9,251 bases of DNA from CAZVXI01 sp964631295 (GCA_964631295.1 CAZVXI010000128.1:1-9251); one strand, 5' to 3'; shown: positions 1-5,944, numbered from the stretch's first letter. Notes: a model not told the origin generated them from the letters alone. Program-made: numbers and translations.

Positions 1-533
1 CCGTCATCGACGCGGACGGTTCGTTGCTCGGCGTCACGCGTATGGTTCACATCACCGATTACAACTGGTTCCACGAGAAAAGTTACTACGCTCAGCCGCC
101 CGGCAGCGACGGCCCGCGCGTGTACGAAACGGCCGCGGGGAAGATCGCTGTCGCCATCTGTTACGATCGCCACTACCCCGAATACATGCGCGCATGCGCA
201 GTCAACGGCGCGGAACTGGTCATCGTGCCCCAGGCGGGCGCTGTGGGTGAGTGGCCCGATGGTCTGTACGAAGCAGAGCTGCGCGTCGCAGCATTCCAGA
301 ACGGCTATTACACGGCGCTGTGCAATCGGGTCGGGAAGGAAGACAAGATCCACTTTGCCGGCGAATCGTTCGTGTGCGACCCGGCAGGCAATGTCATCGC
401 GCGAGCAGGGCAGGGCACCGAGGAGATACTTCTGTGTGAAGTTGACCTCGGGCAGGTGCCCGACTCACACGCGCAGAAGTTGTTCATGCGCGACCGCCGC
501 CCGGATCTGTACGCAGACTGGCTCGGCGAATAG
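1..533 (+). CDS. Nitrilase-superfamily C-N hydrolase (5'-truncated by window edge)
   Basis: The reading frame is already open at base 3, so this is the C-terminal part (177 residues visible) of a carbon-nitrogen hydrolase; full members have about 280-300 residues. The clearest signature is the nucleophile elbow AVAICYDRHYPEYMRA, with the catalytic cysteine at visible residue 53. The stretches VPQAGAVGEWPDGLYEAE and FAGESFVCDPAGNVIARA are also typical of the superfamily and resemble the N-carbamoylputrescine amidase / beta-ureidopropionase branch, so hydrolysis of a carbamoyl-amine or amide in the cytoplasm is likely; the substrate cannot be fixed from sequence. The position that normally holds the catalytic lysine (RKxH in relatives) reads R-M-V-H here (Met at visible residue 14). 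The TTG at 24 and ATG at 42 are internal, because homologous sequence continues upstream to the edge. The next gene starts 24 bp after the stop on the same strand, so the two are probably co-transcribed. Confidence 0.88.
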   Translation, partial: VIDADGSLLGVTRMVHITDYNWFHEKSYYAQPPGSDGPRVYETAAGKIAVAICYDRHYPEYMRACAVNGAELVIVPQAGAVGEWPDGLYEAELRVAAFQNGYYTALCNRVGKEDKIHFAGESFVCDPAGNVIARAGQGTEEILLCEVDLGQVPDSHAQKLFMRDRRPDLYADWLGE

Positions 534-557
534 ACGCGAAGCACAGCGGAACGCGCC

Positions 558-1226
558 ATGCCAACATCGCAATCTACCATCACCATTGCCGGCATCGGCT
601 CGGTCTCTGCAATCGAGATGATCCCGCCGGACGCCCGCGCGCTGCTCGTCTTCGCGCACGGCGCGGGTGCGGGCATGACACACGCATTCATGGAATCGAT
701 CGCGCAGCGTCTGGCAGATCACTCCATCGCCACCCTTCGGTTCAACTTTCCGTACACGGAGTCCGGTTCGCGCCGGCCGGATTCGCCGAAGAAACTCACC
801 GCAACAATCCGTGCTGCGATCAATCACGCGTCAGCAATCGCACCCGATCGTCCCCTGTTTGCAGGAGGCAAGTCGATGGGTGGGCGCATGACTTCAACGG
901 CGCTTGCTGAGCAGCCGGATGATCGCGTCCGAGGCATCATCTTCTTCGGCTTCCCGCTGCATGCGGCGGGGCAGGAAAGCACATTACGTGCGGCACACCT
1001 TTATGATGTGAAACCCCCGATGCTGTTTCTGCAGGGCACGCGCGACAAACTCGCGAATCTCGACCTGCTCACACCGATTGTTGAAGATATGCCGCATGCG
1101 ACACTGCACATCATCGATGGCGCCGACCATGGCTTTCATGTACTCAAACGCTCCGGCCGAACCGATGATGAAGCGCTCGATGAGATCGCAAGTATCGCAG
1201 CGCAGTCGAGCATCCAACGAATCTGA
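558..1226 (+). CDS. Alpha/beta hydrolase, KANL3/TEX30-like, with altered C-terminus
   Basis: A 222-residue small alpha/beta hydrolase of the dienelactone-hydrolase-like / KANL3-TEX30 group, with no signal peptide, so probably cytoplasmic; the substrate is unknown. The fold markers appear in order: LLVFAHGAGAGM (oxyanion region, residues 29-40), LRFNFPY (60-66), the nucleophile elbow GGKSMGGRM (Ser106), LFLQGTRDKL (acid Asp163) and IIDGADHGFH (His191). The catalytic triad is therefore complete. The ATG at 558 lacks a strong Shine-Dalgarno sequence, but it lies 24 bp after the amidohydrolase stop and starts directly at the first predicted strand. Codons 170-215 lie in a 139-bp sequence repeated at 4757-4895. 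After the repeat this copy ends in QSSIQRI, whereas the downstream copy runs on to SWINSSDGHQ, which looks like the native tail. This gene therefore seems to have lost its original last ten codons by an insertion but may still be functional. Confidence 0.85.
   Translation: MPTSQSTITIAGIGSVSAIEMIPPDARALLVFAHGAGAGMTHAFMESIAQRLADHSIATLRFNFPYTESGSRRPDSPKKLTATIRAAINHASAIAPDRPLFAGGKSMGGRMTSTALAEQPDDRVRGIIFFGFPLHAAGQESTLRAAHLYDVKPPMLFLQGTRDKLANLDLLTPIVEDMPHATLHIIDGADHGFHVLKRSGRTDDEALDEIASIAAQSSIQRI
1064..1202 (+). repeat. 139-bp direct repeat, copy 1 (inside the hydrolase gene)
   Basis: Starts at CCTGCTCAC and ends at CGCAGCG. It is identical to 4757-4895 except at 1073 (A against G at 4766) and 1194 (A against G at 4887). 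It encodes residues 170-215 of the alpha/beta hydrolase, including the catalytic histidine. Similarity stops sharply on both sides. Copy 1 marks the left boundary of the 3.55-kb block of secreted-protein genes. Confidence 0.97.
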
Positions 1227-1338
1227 ACGTGCGGAACATGCCAAGCCCAGTCACTGATGCCCATGATCGCCCAACGTCACGGACACTTGAGAACGAATCA
1301 AACCGCCAAATGCGTGGCAGAAGGCATCAACACCGTAG

Positions 1339-1347
1339 TTATCCACA
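1339..1347 (+). promoter_or_regulatory. Single DnaA-box-like 9-mer
   Basis: TTATCCACA is a perfect match to the classical DnaA box consensus. It is alone: no second box, AT-rich unwinding element or replication gene lies nearby, so it is not evidence for an origin. It could be chance, or a DnaA-responsive site upstream of the 487-residue protein gene. Confidence 0.25.
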
Positions 1348-1427
1348 GCTCCCCGCCTTGTAGGCGTCGATCTCAGCAGGGATCACCAACGAGCGCAACC
1401 ACTGTGTTTTCAGAATGTTACGATCTA

Positions 1428-1455
1428 TTTCTTTCTTTCTTTCTTTCTTTCTTTC
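1428..1455 (+). repeat. Tetranucleotide microsatellite (TTTC)7
   Basis: Seven perfect tandem TTTC units, followed by CCTCTG. The tract sits five bases upstream of a TTGACA hexamer and about 57 bases before the ATG at 1513. It is non-coding on the plus strand. Its length could vary by slipped-strand mispairing. Confidence 0.95.
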
Positions 1456-1460
1456 CTCTG

Positions 1461-1490
1461 TTGACAGCGTCTGCGTTTTCCTGCTCAATA
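1461..1490 (+). promoter_or_regulatory. Candidate sigma70-type promoter for the secreted-protein gene set
   Basis: There is a perfect -35 hexamer TTGACA at 1461-1466. At 17 bp spacing the -10 position (1484-1489) reads CTCAAT, and at 18 bp TCAATA; both match TATAAT poorly (three and two of six bases). The call rests on the -35, the location just upstream of a gene with a good ribosome binding site, and the absence of a better candidate in this intergenic region. Confidence 0.35.
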
Positions 1491-1512
1491 CACCGGTTGA
1501 TAAGAGGACACC

Positions 1513-2976
1513 ATGAAGTCTCAAACGAGGGATTTCGGGATGTATAAACCAAGAGTCTTCTCTGTGTGGTCGGGTTGGTGTGTTGGGTTGCTGTTTGCCA
1601 TCAGCGTGTCGCACGAATCCAATGGGCAGCAGGTCGGCAATGATCCGCCCGTCCCGCCAGCAGTGATTCACGGCACATGTCAGGCGAACGACATTGAACG
1701 GCTGATCGAAGCGGCCATGCTTGACGAAGCGCAGGCGGAAGCGTGCCGGGACGCGTTCGCGGTGTATCTTGTGGCATTGGATGAGTTGCGGCAGGTCGGC
1801 GGGGCAGAACTCGTCGATGCCGGATTTCTGCAGCAGCGCGCGTTGCGCAGCGTGCTGATGCCGGAGGATCGAGCGGCCATCCTGTTTCCGGGGCTTGAGA
1901 TGGATGGCCCTGTCCGTGCGCCTCCCGATGATCCTCGCTGGGTGACGCTGCGTGAGATCAGCGCAGCGGTTCACAACACGCGGCGCGACATTCGGCGCAG
2001 GCATCACGATCTCCTGATCACTCTGTTCGCCTCTCTGCAGGCCGTGCTTGACGATGCAGGACACTTCCTTTTCACCGCCAGGCAGTTCATCCTGCTCGAG
2101 TTGGCGGACGCCGGTGCGGATGTGGCGCTGCGCAATCAGAAGTTCATGCACGTCGATGTCGCATCGCTCGCGCGCGAGTCGATGATTGAGGGCGTCCTGG
2201 GTGACGTGTGCGCCCGCTTCGCGGCGCGGCAGGAAGGACGACTGGACGAAGCCGCATTTCGCGTACAGATTGCTGACATTCTGCGCGAATACTACGTTCG
2301 TCTGGAACCGCTGCTGACGAAGCAGCAGTTTGAGCTGGGCGAAATCATGAAGCCGAGTGAGGTTCTCTTCAGCCACACACCGACCGAGACGGAGATGGAT
2401 ACGACTCTGAAACGTAGTGGTCGCCGCTGGTCCGGTCGGCACGACATTGATTCACAGGCGGCCCGGCAGATCGACTTCGTCGTCGCCCAAACGGCCGGAG
2501 ACCCCCATGTCGCGCGCTGGCGACGTTCGTTCGAACAGGCGGTGGCACCGCATATTTTCGTCCGCCGCCCGTCACACGAGATCGCTGATTGGTTTGACGA
2601 GCAATCCGGCACAAACGTCGATCAACGAGCTGCAGCCCGCGCTCTGCAGAATGAGCACGATCGCAGATATGAATTGGCAGCGATGCGCGCGTACCGCGCC
2701 GGTCTGGCCCTCACCCGCGATCATGGCAGTGTGCTGATCGCCGGAACTGACACGCAGGCACACGAGCGATACATGCTCGCGCTGCTTCGGCTTATCGAGA
2801 TCAGTATGGAGTTTGTCGAACAAGTTCAGCCGCTTCTGAGCGAAGCCCAAGCGGCGGCCTTCCGAGAGTGGCTGCCAAGAGACCCTCGCCGATTCGGCCC
2901 GAGTATTCGAAAGCGCTTCCTCCCAGACGATGATGTTCAGCGTCTGCTTCGCATCTACACCGCGCTCAAACAATGA
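1513..2976 (+). CDS. Secreted helical protein of unknown function (487 aa)
   Basis: I do not recognise a family. The start at 1513 is well supported: AGAGGA at 1503-1508 lies four bases before the ATG, and the N-terminus is signal-peptide-like, with basic residues in the first 14, a hydrophobic core WCVGLLFAISV, and a polar stretch ending SNGQQ where cleavage is likely. The mature part looks almost entirely alpha-helical, with many Ala, Leu, Glu, Arg and Gln in amphipathic patterns (for example LIEAAMLDEAQAEACRDAF and RYMLALLRLIEISMEFVEQV), and few cysteines. No catalytic motif is evident. LTKQQF and LSEAQAAAF recall helix-starting phrases of Spy/CpxP-like periplasmic proteins, but the length and lack of repeats argue against that family. 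It is first in a tight gene set: the next start lies 12 bp beyond its stop. An export function with the following genes is inferred only from the signal peptides and spacing. Confidence 0.75.
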   Translation: MKSQTRDFGMYKPRVFSVWSGWCVGLLFAISVSHESNGQQVGNDPPVPPAVIHGTCQANDIERLIEAAMLDEAQAEACRDAFAVYLVALDELRQVGGAELVDAGFLQQRALRSVLMPEDRAAILFPGLEMDGPVRAPPDDPRWVTLREISAAVHNTRRDIRRRHHDLLITLFASLQAVLDDAGHFLFTARQFILLELADAGADVALRNQKFMHVDVASLARESMIEGVLGDVCARFAARQEGRLDEAAFRVQIADILREYYVRLEPLLTKQQFELGEIMKPSEVLFSHTPTETEMDTTLKRSGRRWSGRHDIDSQAARQIDFVVAQTAGDPHVARWRRSFEQAVAPHIFVRRPSHEIADWFDEQSGTNVDQRAAARALQNEHDRRYELAAMRAYRAGLALTRDHGSVLIAGTDTQAHERYMLALLRLIEISMEFVEQVQPLLSEAQAAAFREWLPRDPRRFGPSIRKRFLPDDDVQRLLRIYTALKQ

Positions 2977-2980
2977 GGAG
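2974..2980 (+). promoter_or_regulatory. Ribosome binding site overlapping the upstream stop codon
   Basis: TGAGGAG contains both the stop of the 487-residue protein (TGA, 2974-2976) and a strong Shine-Dalgarno sequence placed eight bases before the ATG at 2989. This decides the start: the nearer ATG at 2982 opens another frame that stops after 22 codons. The overlap implies translational coupling. Confidence 0.7.
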
Positions 2981-2988
2981 CATGACCT

Positions 2989-3396
2989 ATGTTGTCTCAC
3001 TTTGTCGGGACCACTTTGGGGGCTGCAATAGCCTTAGGTGTGTCGTTTGATCAGGAGTGCCCGTTGGGGCCACCGGTACCGGCGGACCAGAACATGGGGC
3101 TCACCGCGATCTGCCTCGAGAGTGCAGGGTGTGAAGAACCCGTTCTGACGTCTGGGTTTCGATGCCAGTATTGTTCAGATGAACTTGAGGTTCGGAGTGC
3201 GTGTTTCGAAGATCCACCTGGGGGACCCTACGAACGACCGGCAGGGCACAACTGCTGGAATCTGTACGAAGAAGCTGGATGCGGCAACATCATGGCGGGG
3301 GAAGCGTTCTTCTACCCTGACGGATCATTCGTCTGCATCAATGCCTATGACACTGGATTATGCTGCCACCGGATCGAGTGTGCATATGAGATTTGA
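2989..3396 (+). CDS. Small cysteine-rich secreted protein of unknown function (135 aa)
   Basis: The N-terminus MLSHFVGTTLGAAIALGVSF has the shape of a short signal peptide, and the mature part is acidic and cysteine-rich. I count 12 cysteines in the 135 residues, including CQYC and an adjacent Cys-Cys pair (GLCCHRIEC). The even number suggests up to six disulfides in an extracytoplasmic protein. Glycine-proline-rich turns (CPLGPPVP, EDPPGGPYERP) separate the cysteine clusters. I recognise no known domain: the spacing fits neither a rubredoxin or zinc ribbon nor a thioredoxin active site. It lies between two other exported proteins, starts 12 bp after the first and overlaps the start of the next by 11 bp, so it is almost certainly co-translated with them. 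A toxin, adhesin or structural envelope protein are all possible; none can be supported from sequence alone. Confidence 0.72.
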   Translation: MLSHFVGTTLGAAIALGVSFDQECPLGPPVPADQNMGLTAICLESAGCEEPVLTSGFRCQYCSDELEVRSACFEDPPGGPYERPAGHNCWNLYEEAGCGNIMAGEAFFYPDGSFVCINAYDTGLCCHRIECAYEI

Positions 3397-4456
3397 CCCA
3401 TCTGTCGTAGTAGCGTTGCAGGTCGCCATGGGTGCGTGCTTGTGCGAATCTGCGACTTCTGACGTCGCCGACAGAGTCATTCATCATGTGAATGAGTTGG
3501 CTGAGCGGTGCGGTGCCATGAAGTCCGAGTTTTTGGTTTCGGGACCGGCTGTAGTTCCGTGGAATCCGACGAACACGGAGTGGCCTGCTGTACCCGATGC
3601 GGAGACCATCGTCGAAAGGTGTCACAAATACATCTGGAATCACATCGACGGCCGAACGCGGCTTGATCGAATGTCCAAGGCAGATGCTGAGCAGGACAAC
3701 CTGCCAGAAATCTCGTGGATGTGGAATGGCAGCAAATGGTACATGGAAGCGCCGGAAACTGAAACGACTCCGCGCCAGCTCCGTGTGGATGCGTTTAGCA
3801 GGGTGGATGTGATCCCATTCCTTGATGTATGGAATGGGTGTGTTGATTATCGGTGTGGTGTGATGGCCAATGGACTGGCCGCCACCTTGACAAGTAGTAA
3901 CGTCATATCAGAGTCGCTCACGGCTGAACGAGTTTCGGTCCGATTCCGCGTCCCAGCGTTGCGTTCTCGCGCGGACATTGTCGTGACCTGCGATGTCAAT
4001 ACGGAGGGCGACTACGCTCTACGAAGAATTACTGTCGAAACATTCGATCCGGCTACCGATGAACTCATCAGTCGTAACGAGTTCACGATCGACGAGTGGG
4101 GTGATTTTGGAGGCCTGCTGATACCAATCCGGGCGCATCTGTGGGGAGGCAGGCCTGGACTGGCACCACGAATTGAGCGCGGATTGAAACCCGTCGCAAA
4201 CTACACGGAGTTCGTCAGGGTAAGCGCCGAACAATTAGACAGAGAGAGCGGGCGCTCGCAGGTATTCGAACCAAAATCACCCACGCACGGTACATGGGTG
4301 CGCGATTCAACGTTGCGTATCAGTTACACGATCGGCGGAGCATCCATAATCGTAGATGGACGTCGTATTCAGCTCTCTAAGCCAATCGAGGCAATGATCA
4401 CAGATAATCTCCCTGAGATACTGCAGACCTCTCGAGATAGGGGAATCGAGCGATGA
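3386..4456 (+). CDS. Exported protein of unknown function, beta-rich (356 aa)
   Basis: The frame is open from 3179, but I place the start at the ATG at 3386. It overlaps the preceding stop by 11 bp (coupling), and only from there does the protein begin with a signal-like segment, MRFDPSVVVALQVAMGACLC; the upstream part would overlap the cysteine-rich gene by over 200 bp. There is no clear ribosome binding site, which fits translational coupling. The mature region begins helical (VADRVIHHVNELAERC) and then becomes strand-rich with many aromatic residues: WMWNGSKWYMEAPE, VSVRFRVPALRSRADIVVTC, YALRRITVETFDPATDEL, LRISYTIGGASIIVDGRRI. This alternating pattern, with an early tryptophan-rich strand, resembles LolA-like or outer-membrane-lipoprotein-sorting-like periplasmic proteins, but that is only an impression. 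Its stop overlaps the next start as ATGA, so it belongs to the same operon as the DUF1573 lipoprotein. Confidence 0.7.
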   Translation: MRFDPSVVVALQVAMGACLCESATSDVADRVIHHVNELAERCGAMKSEFLVSGPAVVPWNPTNTEWPAVPDAETIVERCHKYIWNHIDGRTRLDRMSKADAEQDNLPEISWMWNGSKWYMEAPETETTPRQLRVDAFSRVDVIPFLDVWNGCVDYRCGVMANGLAATLTSSNVISESLTAERVSVRFRVPALRSRADIVVTCDVNTEGDYALRRITVETFDPATDELISRNEFTIDEWGDFGGLLIPIRAHLWGGRPGLAPRIERGLKPVANYTEFVRVSAEQLDRESGRSQVFEPKSPTHGTWVRDSTLRISYTIGGASIIVDGRRIQLSKPIEAMITDNLPEILQTSRDRGIER

Positions 4457-4756
4457 CTGCCTGTCGACTGTGGTTGTCCTTCCTGCTGTTGACGGGACTC
4501 ATGGCGGCGTGCGATCGAGACCATACGGATGTGTCTGCAAGGACTCCGCATGAGGGGACTGACTCGCTTCCGTTCATGGCCACCTACGACTTCGGAGTGA
4601 TTCACTCAGACGCGGTGACTCAGGAGATCGAGGCATCCGTCCTGCTCCTCAACGAATCGGAAACGCCGGTTTCAGTTACCGATGCGGTTGCGACTTGCGC
4701 GTGTACGCGTGCTGAAGTTGAGGCCGGCGTCATCCAGCCAGGCGAGACACGTGAGT

Positions 4757-4895
4757 CCTGCTCACGCCGATTGTTGAAGATATGCCGCATGCGACACTGC
4801 ACATCATCGATGGCGCCGACCATGGCTTTCATGTACTCAAACGCTCCGGCCGAACCGATGATGAAGCGCTCGATGAGATCGCAAGTGTCGCAGCG
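4757..4895 (+). repeat. 139-bp direct repeat, copy 2
   Basis: Same sequence as 1064-1202 with two A-to-G differences (4766 and 4887). It abuts the broken DUF1573 gene on its left. On its right it runs straight into bases that complete the hydrolase reading frame, so this copy keeps the native downstream junction. Confidence 0.97.
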
Positions 4896-4928
4896 AGTTG
4901 GATCAACTCATCGGACGGGCACCAGTGA
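4757..4928 (+). pseudogene. Orphan 3' end of the alpha/beta hydrolase gene
   Basis: Read in the hydrolase frame, this stretch encodes residues 170-215 of the hydrolase at 558-1226 and then continues SWINSSDGHQ to a TGA at 4926-4928. It includes the catalytic histidine motif GADHGFH but has no start codon, nucleophile or acid, and a stop codon in the same frame lies directly upstream (4752-4754). The tail ends 14 bp from the convergent methyltransferase stop at 4943, a natural gene-to-gene spacing. It is best read as the original 3' end of the hydrolase gene, separated from its body by the 3.55-kb block. Confidence 0.85.
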
Positions 4929-4942
4929 TCCGGCGATCAGAG

Positions 4943-5611
4943 TCACGCCGGATGAGTGCTGGCCAAAGCACGTTCACGCTCAACCGAATCGCTCATCGGC
5001 CGGGCCGACCCGAAATAGGTATATCCGAGAAATCGCGGGTCCTTCTCGCGATAAAACGTTTCGAGTGTGTCGATCGCAAAGCCCGCATCGGTGATGAACT
5101 GCCTGATGTTTCGATTGAGATTGCACCCGCCGCCCCAGAGTTTCTGCAGCGGGTTGAGTCGATGTTGCCATCGCTGGACGTTCGCATCCGGCGAGAGGCC
5201 GTGCTCGACAAACAGGAAGCGTCCGTCCGGCTTGAGCACACGCCTCATTTCGCGCAGCGCTGCCGGCAGGTCCGGAATGCTGCACAGGGTCCAGGTACTC
5301 ACAACAAAATCAAACATGGCATCATCGAACGGGAGTGTCTCAGCCGACAGCACCTTCACATCCACCGGGATCGGCGATGCGTCGATGCGCTCGCGTGCTT
5401 TGCGATGCATGCCGGGATTCACATCGACAAACGTGAGGCGCGAAACACTTGCTGGATTGTAATGGAGGAGATTGAGCCCGGTGCCGAAACCGATCTCGAG
5501 CACCTCGCCACGCACCGGCGCAAGCAATCGCTGCCGGAGTCTGGTGAAGCGGTCGTCCCGCATGCAGAACTCCATACCCCATGGCAGGATGTACTTGCTG
5601 TAGATGCCCAC
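4943..5611 (-). CDS. Class I SAM-dependent methyltransferase, METTL7/UbiE-like
   Basis: Methyltransferase with a Methyltransf_11 fold, 222 residues from a GTG at 5611. Motif I is VLEIGFGTG (residues 37-45), the SAM-ribose acidic residue is Asp63 (LTFVDVNPGM), and later come FDFVVSTWTLCSIPD (100-114), RRVLKPDGRFLFVEHG (123-138), WGGGCNLNRNIRQ and a C-terminal YTYFGSARP. The WTLCSIPD, VEHG and GGxCxLNR signature is that of the METTL7-like branch of small-molecule or lipid methyltransferases; the substrate is unknown. The frame stays open to 5731, but the start at 5611 is preferred: family members typically begin MGxYSxxILP, here VGIYSKYILP, and the longer form would overlap the upstream 95-residue gene by 85 bp. 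The ribosome binding site is weak. It is last in the minus-strand gene set and is convergent with the hydrolase remnant. Confidence 0.87.
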   Translation of the reverse strand: MGIYSKYILPWGMEFCMRDDRFTRLRQRLLAPVRGEVLEIGFGTGLNLLHYNPASVSRLTFVDVNPGMHRKARERIDASPIPVDVKVLSAETLPFDDAMFDFVVSTWTLCSIPDLPAALREMRRVLKPDGRFLFVEHGLSPDANVQRWQHRLNPLQKLWGGGCNLNRNIRQFITDAGFAIDTLETFYREKDPRFLGYTYFGSARPMSDSVERERALASTHPA

Positions 5612-5646
5612 AAGCACATCGTACCCGCATACACAAGGGCCAGTCG

Positions 5647-5934
5647 TCAGGCGACGCAGATCGTTCTGGATTGTCGCGCTGCCAGCGGTGTGATGTCCAC
5701 GATCGGGTGTACCCGCGGCTGACATGCACATTCGTGCTCAGCGAGGTCGGCGATCAGCATGTCAAGCTCATCGCATGCGCGGTCGAGCGCGCTCGCGCCG
5801 GTGATTGTCTGCATCGGGTCGTGCCTGCCGCAGGTTCGCAGCCGTCGTCGGATCGATGCGCGATTCTCCGCAAGTTCACCGCGCAATGCATGCGCTGTTG
5901 CGAGCAGGGAGTCGATTGCTGCAGATCGAGTCAT
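5647..5934 (-). CDS. Small hypothetical protein (95 aa)
   Basis: I do not recognise this protein. The ATG at 5934 is preceded by a strong Shine-Dalgarno sequence, GGAGAGG, at 5944-5938, which supports it over the longer frame opening with TTG at 6048. The N-terminal half is helical and charged (SLLATAHALRGELAENRASI, then RRRLRT), and a second helix follows, ASALDRACDELDMLIADLAEHE. Four cysteines are present, including a C-A-C near the end of that helix. There is no signal peptide or membrane segment. It lies 100 bp after the stop of the dehydratase gene and 35 bp before the methyltransferase start on the same strand, so co-transcription is likely. It may be a small cytoplasmic helical-hairpin protein. 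That it is a gene at all rests mainly on the ribosome binding site and on filling an otherwise empty gap. Confidence 0.5.
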   Translation of the reverse strand: MTRSAAIDSLLATAHALRGELAENRASIRRRLRTCGRHDPMQTITGASALDRACDELDMLIADLAEHECACQPRVHPIVDITPLAARQSRTICVA

Positions 5935-5937
5935 GGG

Positions 5938-5944
5938 CCTCTCC
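5938..5944 (-). promoter_or_regulatory. Shine-Dalgarno sequence deciding the start of the 95-aa protein
   Basis: On the minus strand GGAGAGG is followed by CCC and then ATG at 5934. It is one of the few clear ribosome binding sites on this strand and selects the internal ATG over the upstream TTG. Confidence 0.6.

Larger units (their letters stand above)
1227..1512. other. Intergenic region upstream of the secreted-protein genes
   Basis: These 286 bp separate the hydrolase stop from the first gene of the inserted block. I see no gene supported here: the short plus-strand frame at 1257-1547 has no recognisable content. The region holds one consensus DnaA-box sequence (1339-1347), a weak 5-bp hairpin (CGCCT/AGGCG near 1354-1366, no T-run), a (TTTC)7 microsatellite (1428-1455), a TTGACA hexamer (1461-1466) and the ribosome binding site of the next gene. 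No convincing intrinsic terminator for the hydrolase was found. Confidence 0.6.
4453..5094 (+). pseudogene. DUF1573 lipoprotein gene, truncated and joined to unrelated sequence
   Basis: The start overlaps the previous stop (ATGA at 4453-4456). The N-terminus MTACRLWLSFLLLTGLMAAC is a lipoprotein signal peptide with the modified cysteine at residue 20. From about residue 44 it matches a DUF1573 (Ig-like, ASPM/SPD-2/Hydin-related) domain: TYDFGVIHSDA, SVLLLNESETPVSVTDAVATCACT with the conserved CxC (82 and 84), then GVIQPGET. The native sequence ends at Glu101 (base 4755); from 4757 the DNA is the 139-bp hydrolase repeat read out of frame, and then the antisense of the methyltransferase gene, until the stop at 5094. 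Residues 102-213 are therefore meaningless, and the second half of the DUF1573 domain is missing. DUF1573 proteins are abundant extracytoplasmic proteins in Planctomycetes and Bacteroidetes with no agreed function. The protein is probably non-functional, although the open frame could still be translated. Confidence 0.8.

Noticed and set aside
1339..1347. Replication origin at the perfect DnaA box
   Set aside because: There is only one box, with no AT-rich element, iterons or replication gene nearby.
1339..2442. Long minus-strand open frame (367 codons) opposite the 487-residue protein gene
   Set aside because: It has no start-site signal or recognisable domain, reads through the (TTTC)7 tract as low-complexity Arg/Lys/Glu, and its composition fits the antisense shadow of a GC-rich gene. 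The plus-strand gene has a clear ribosome binding site and signal peptide.
3179..3385. Upstream extension of the 356-residue exported protein to 3179
   Set aside because: It would overlap the cysteine-rich gene by over 200 bp, lacks a ribosome binding site and would bury the signal-like segment that begins at 3386.
1064..4895. Mobile element ends or integrase attachment sites formed by the 139-bp repeats
   Set aside because: No terminal inverted repeats, transposase or recombinase gene were found between them. The repeat is ordinary hydrolase coding sequence and is much longer than typical att cores or target duplications.
4898..5722. Long plus-strand open frame (274 codons) opposite the methyltransferase
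   Set aside because: The minus strand carries unmistakable SAM-methyltransferase motifs. The plus-strand translation has none and is rich in Arg, His and Cys.
5612..5731. Longer methyltransferase start at 5731
   Set aside because: The extra 40 residues resemble no part of the family and would overlap the upstream small gene by 85 bp. The conserved N-terminus begins at the GTG at 5611.
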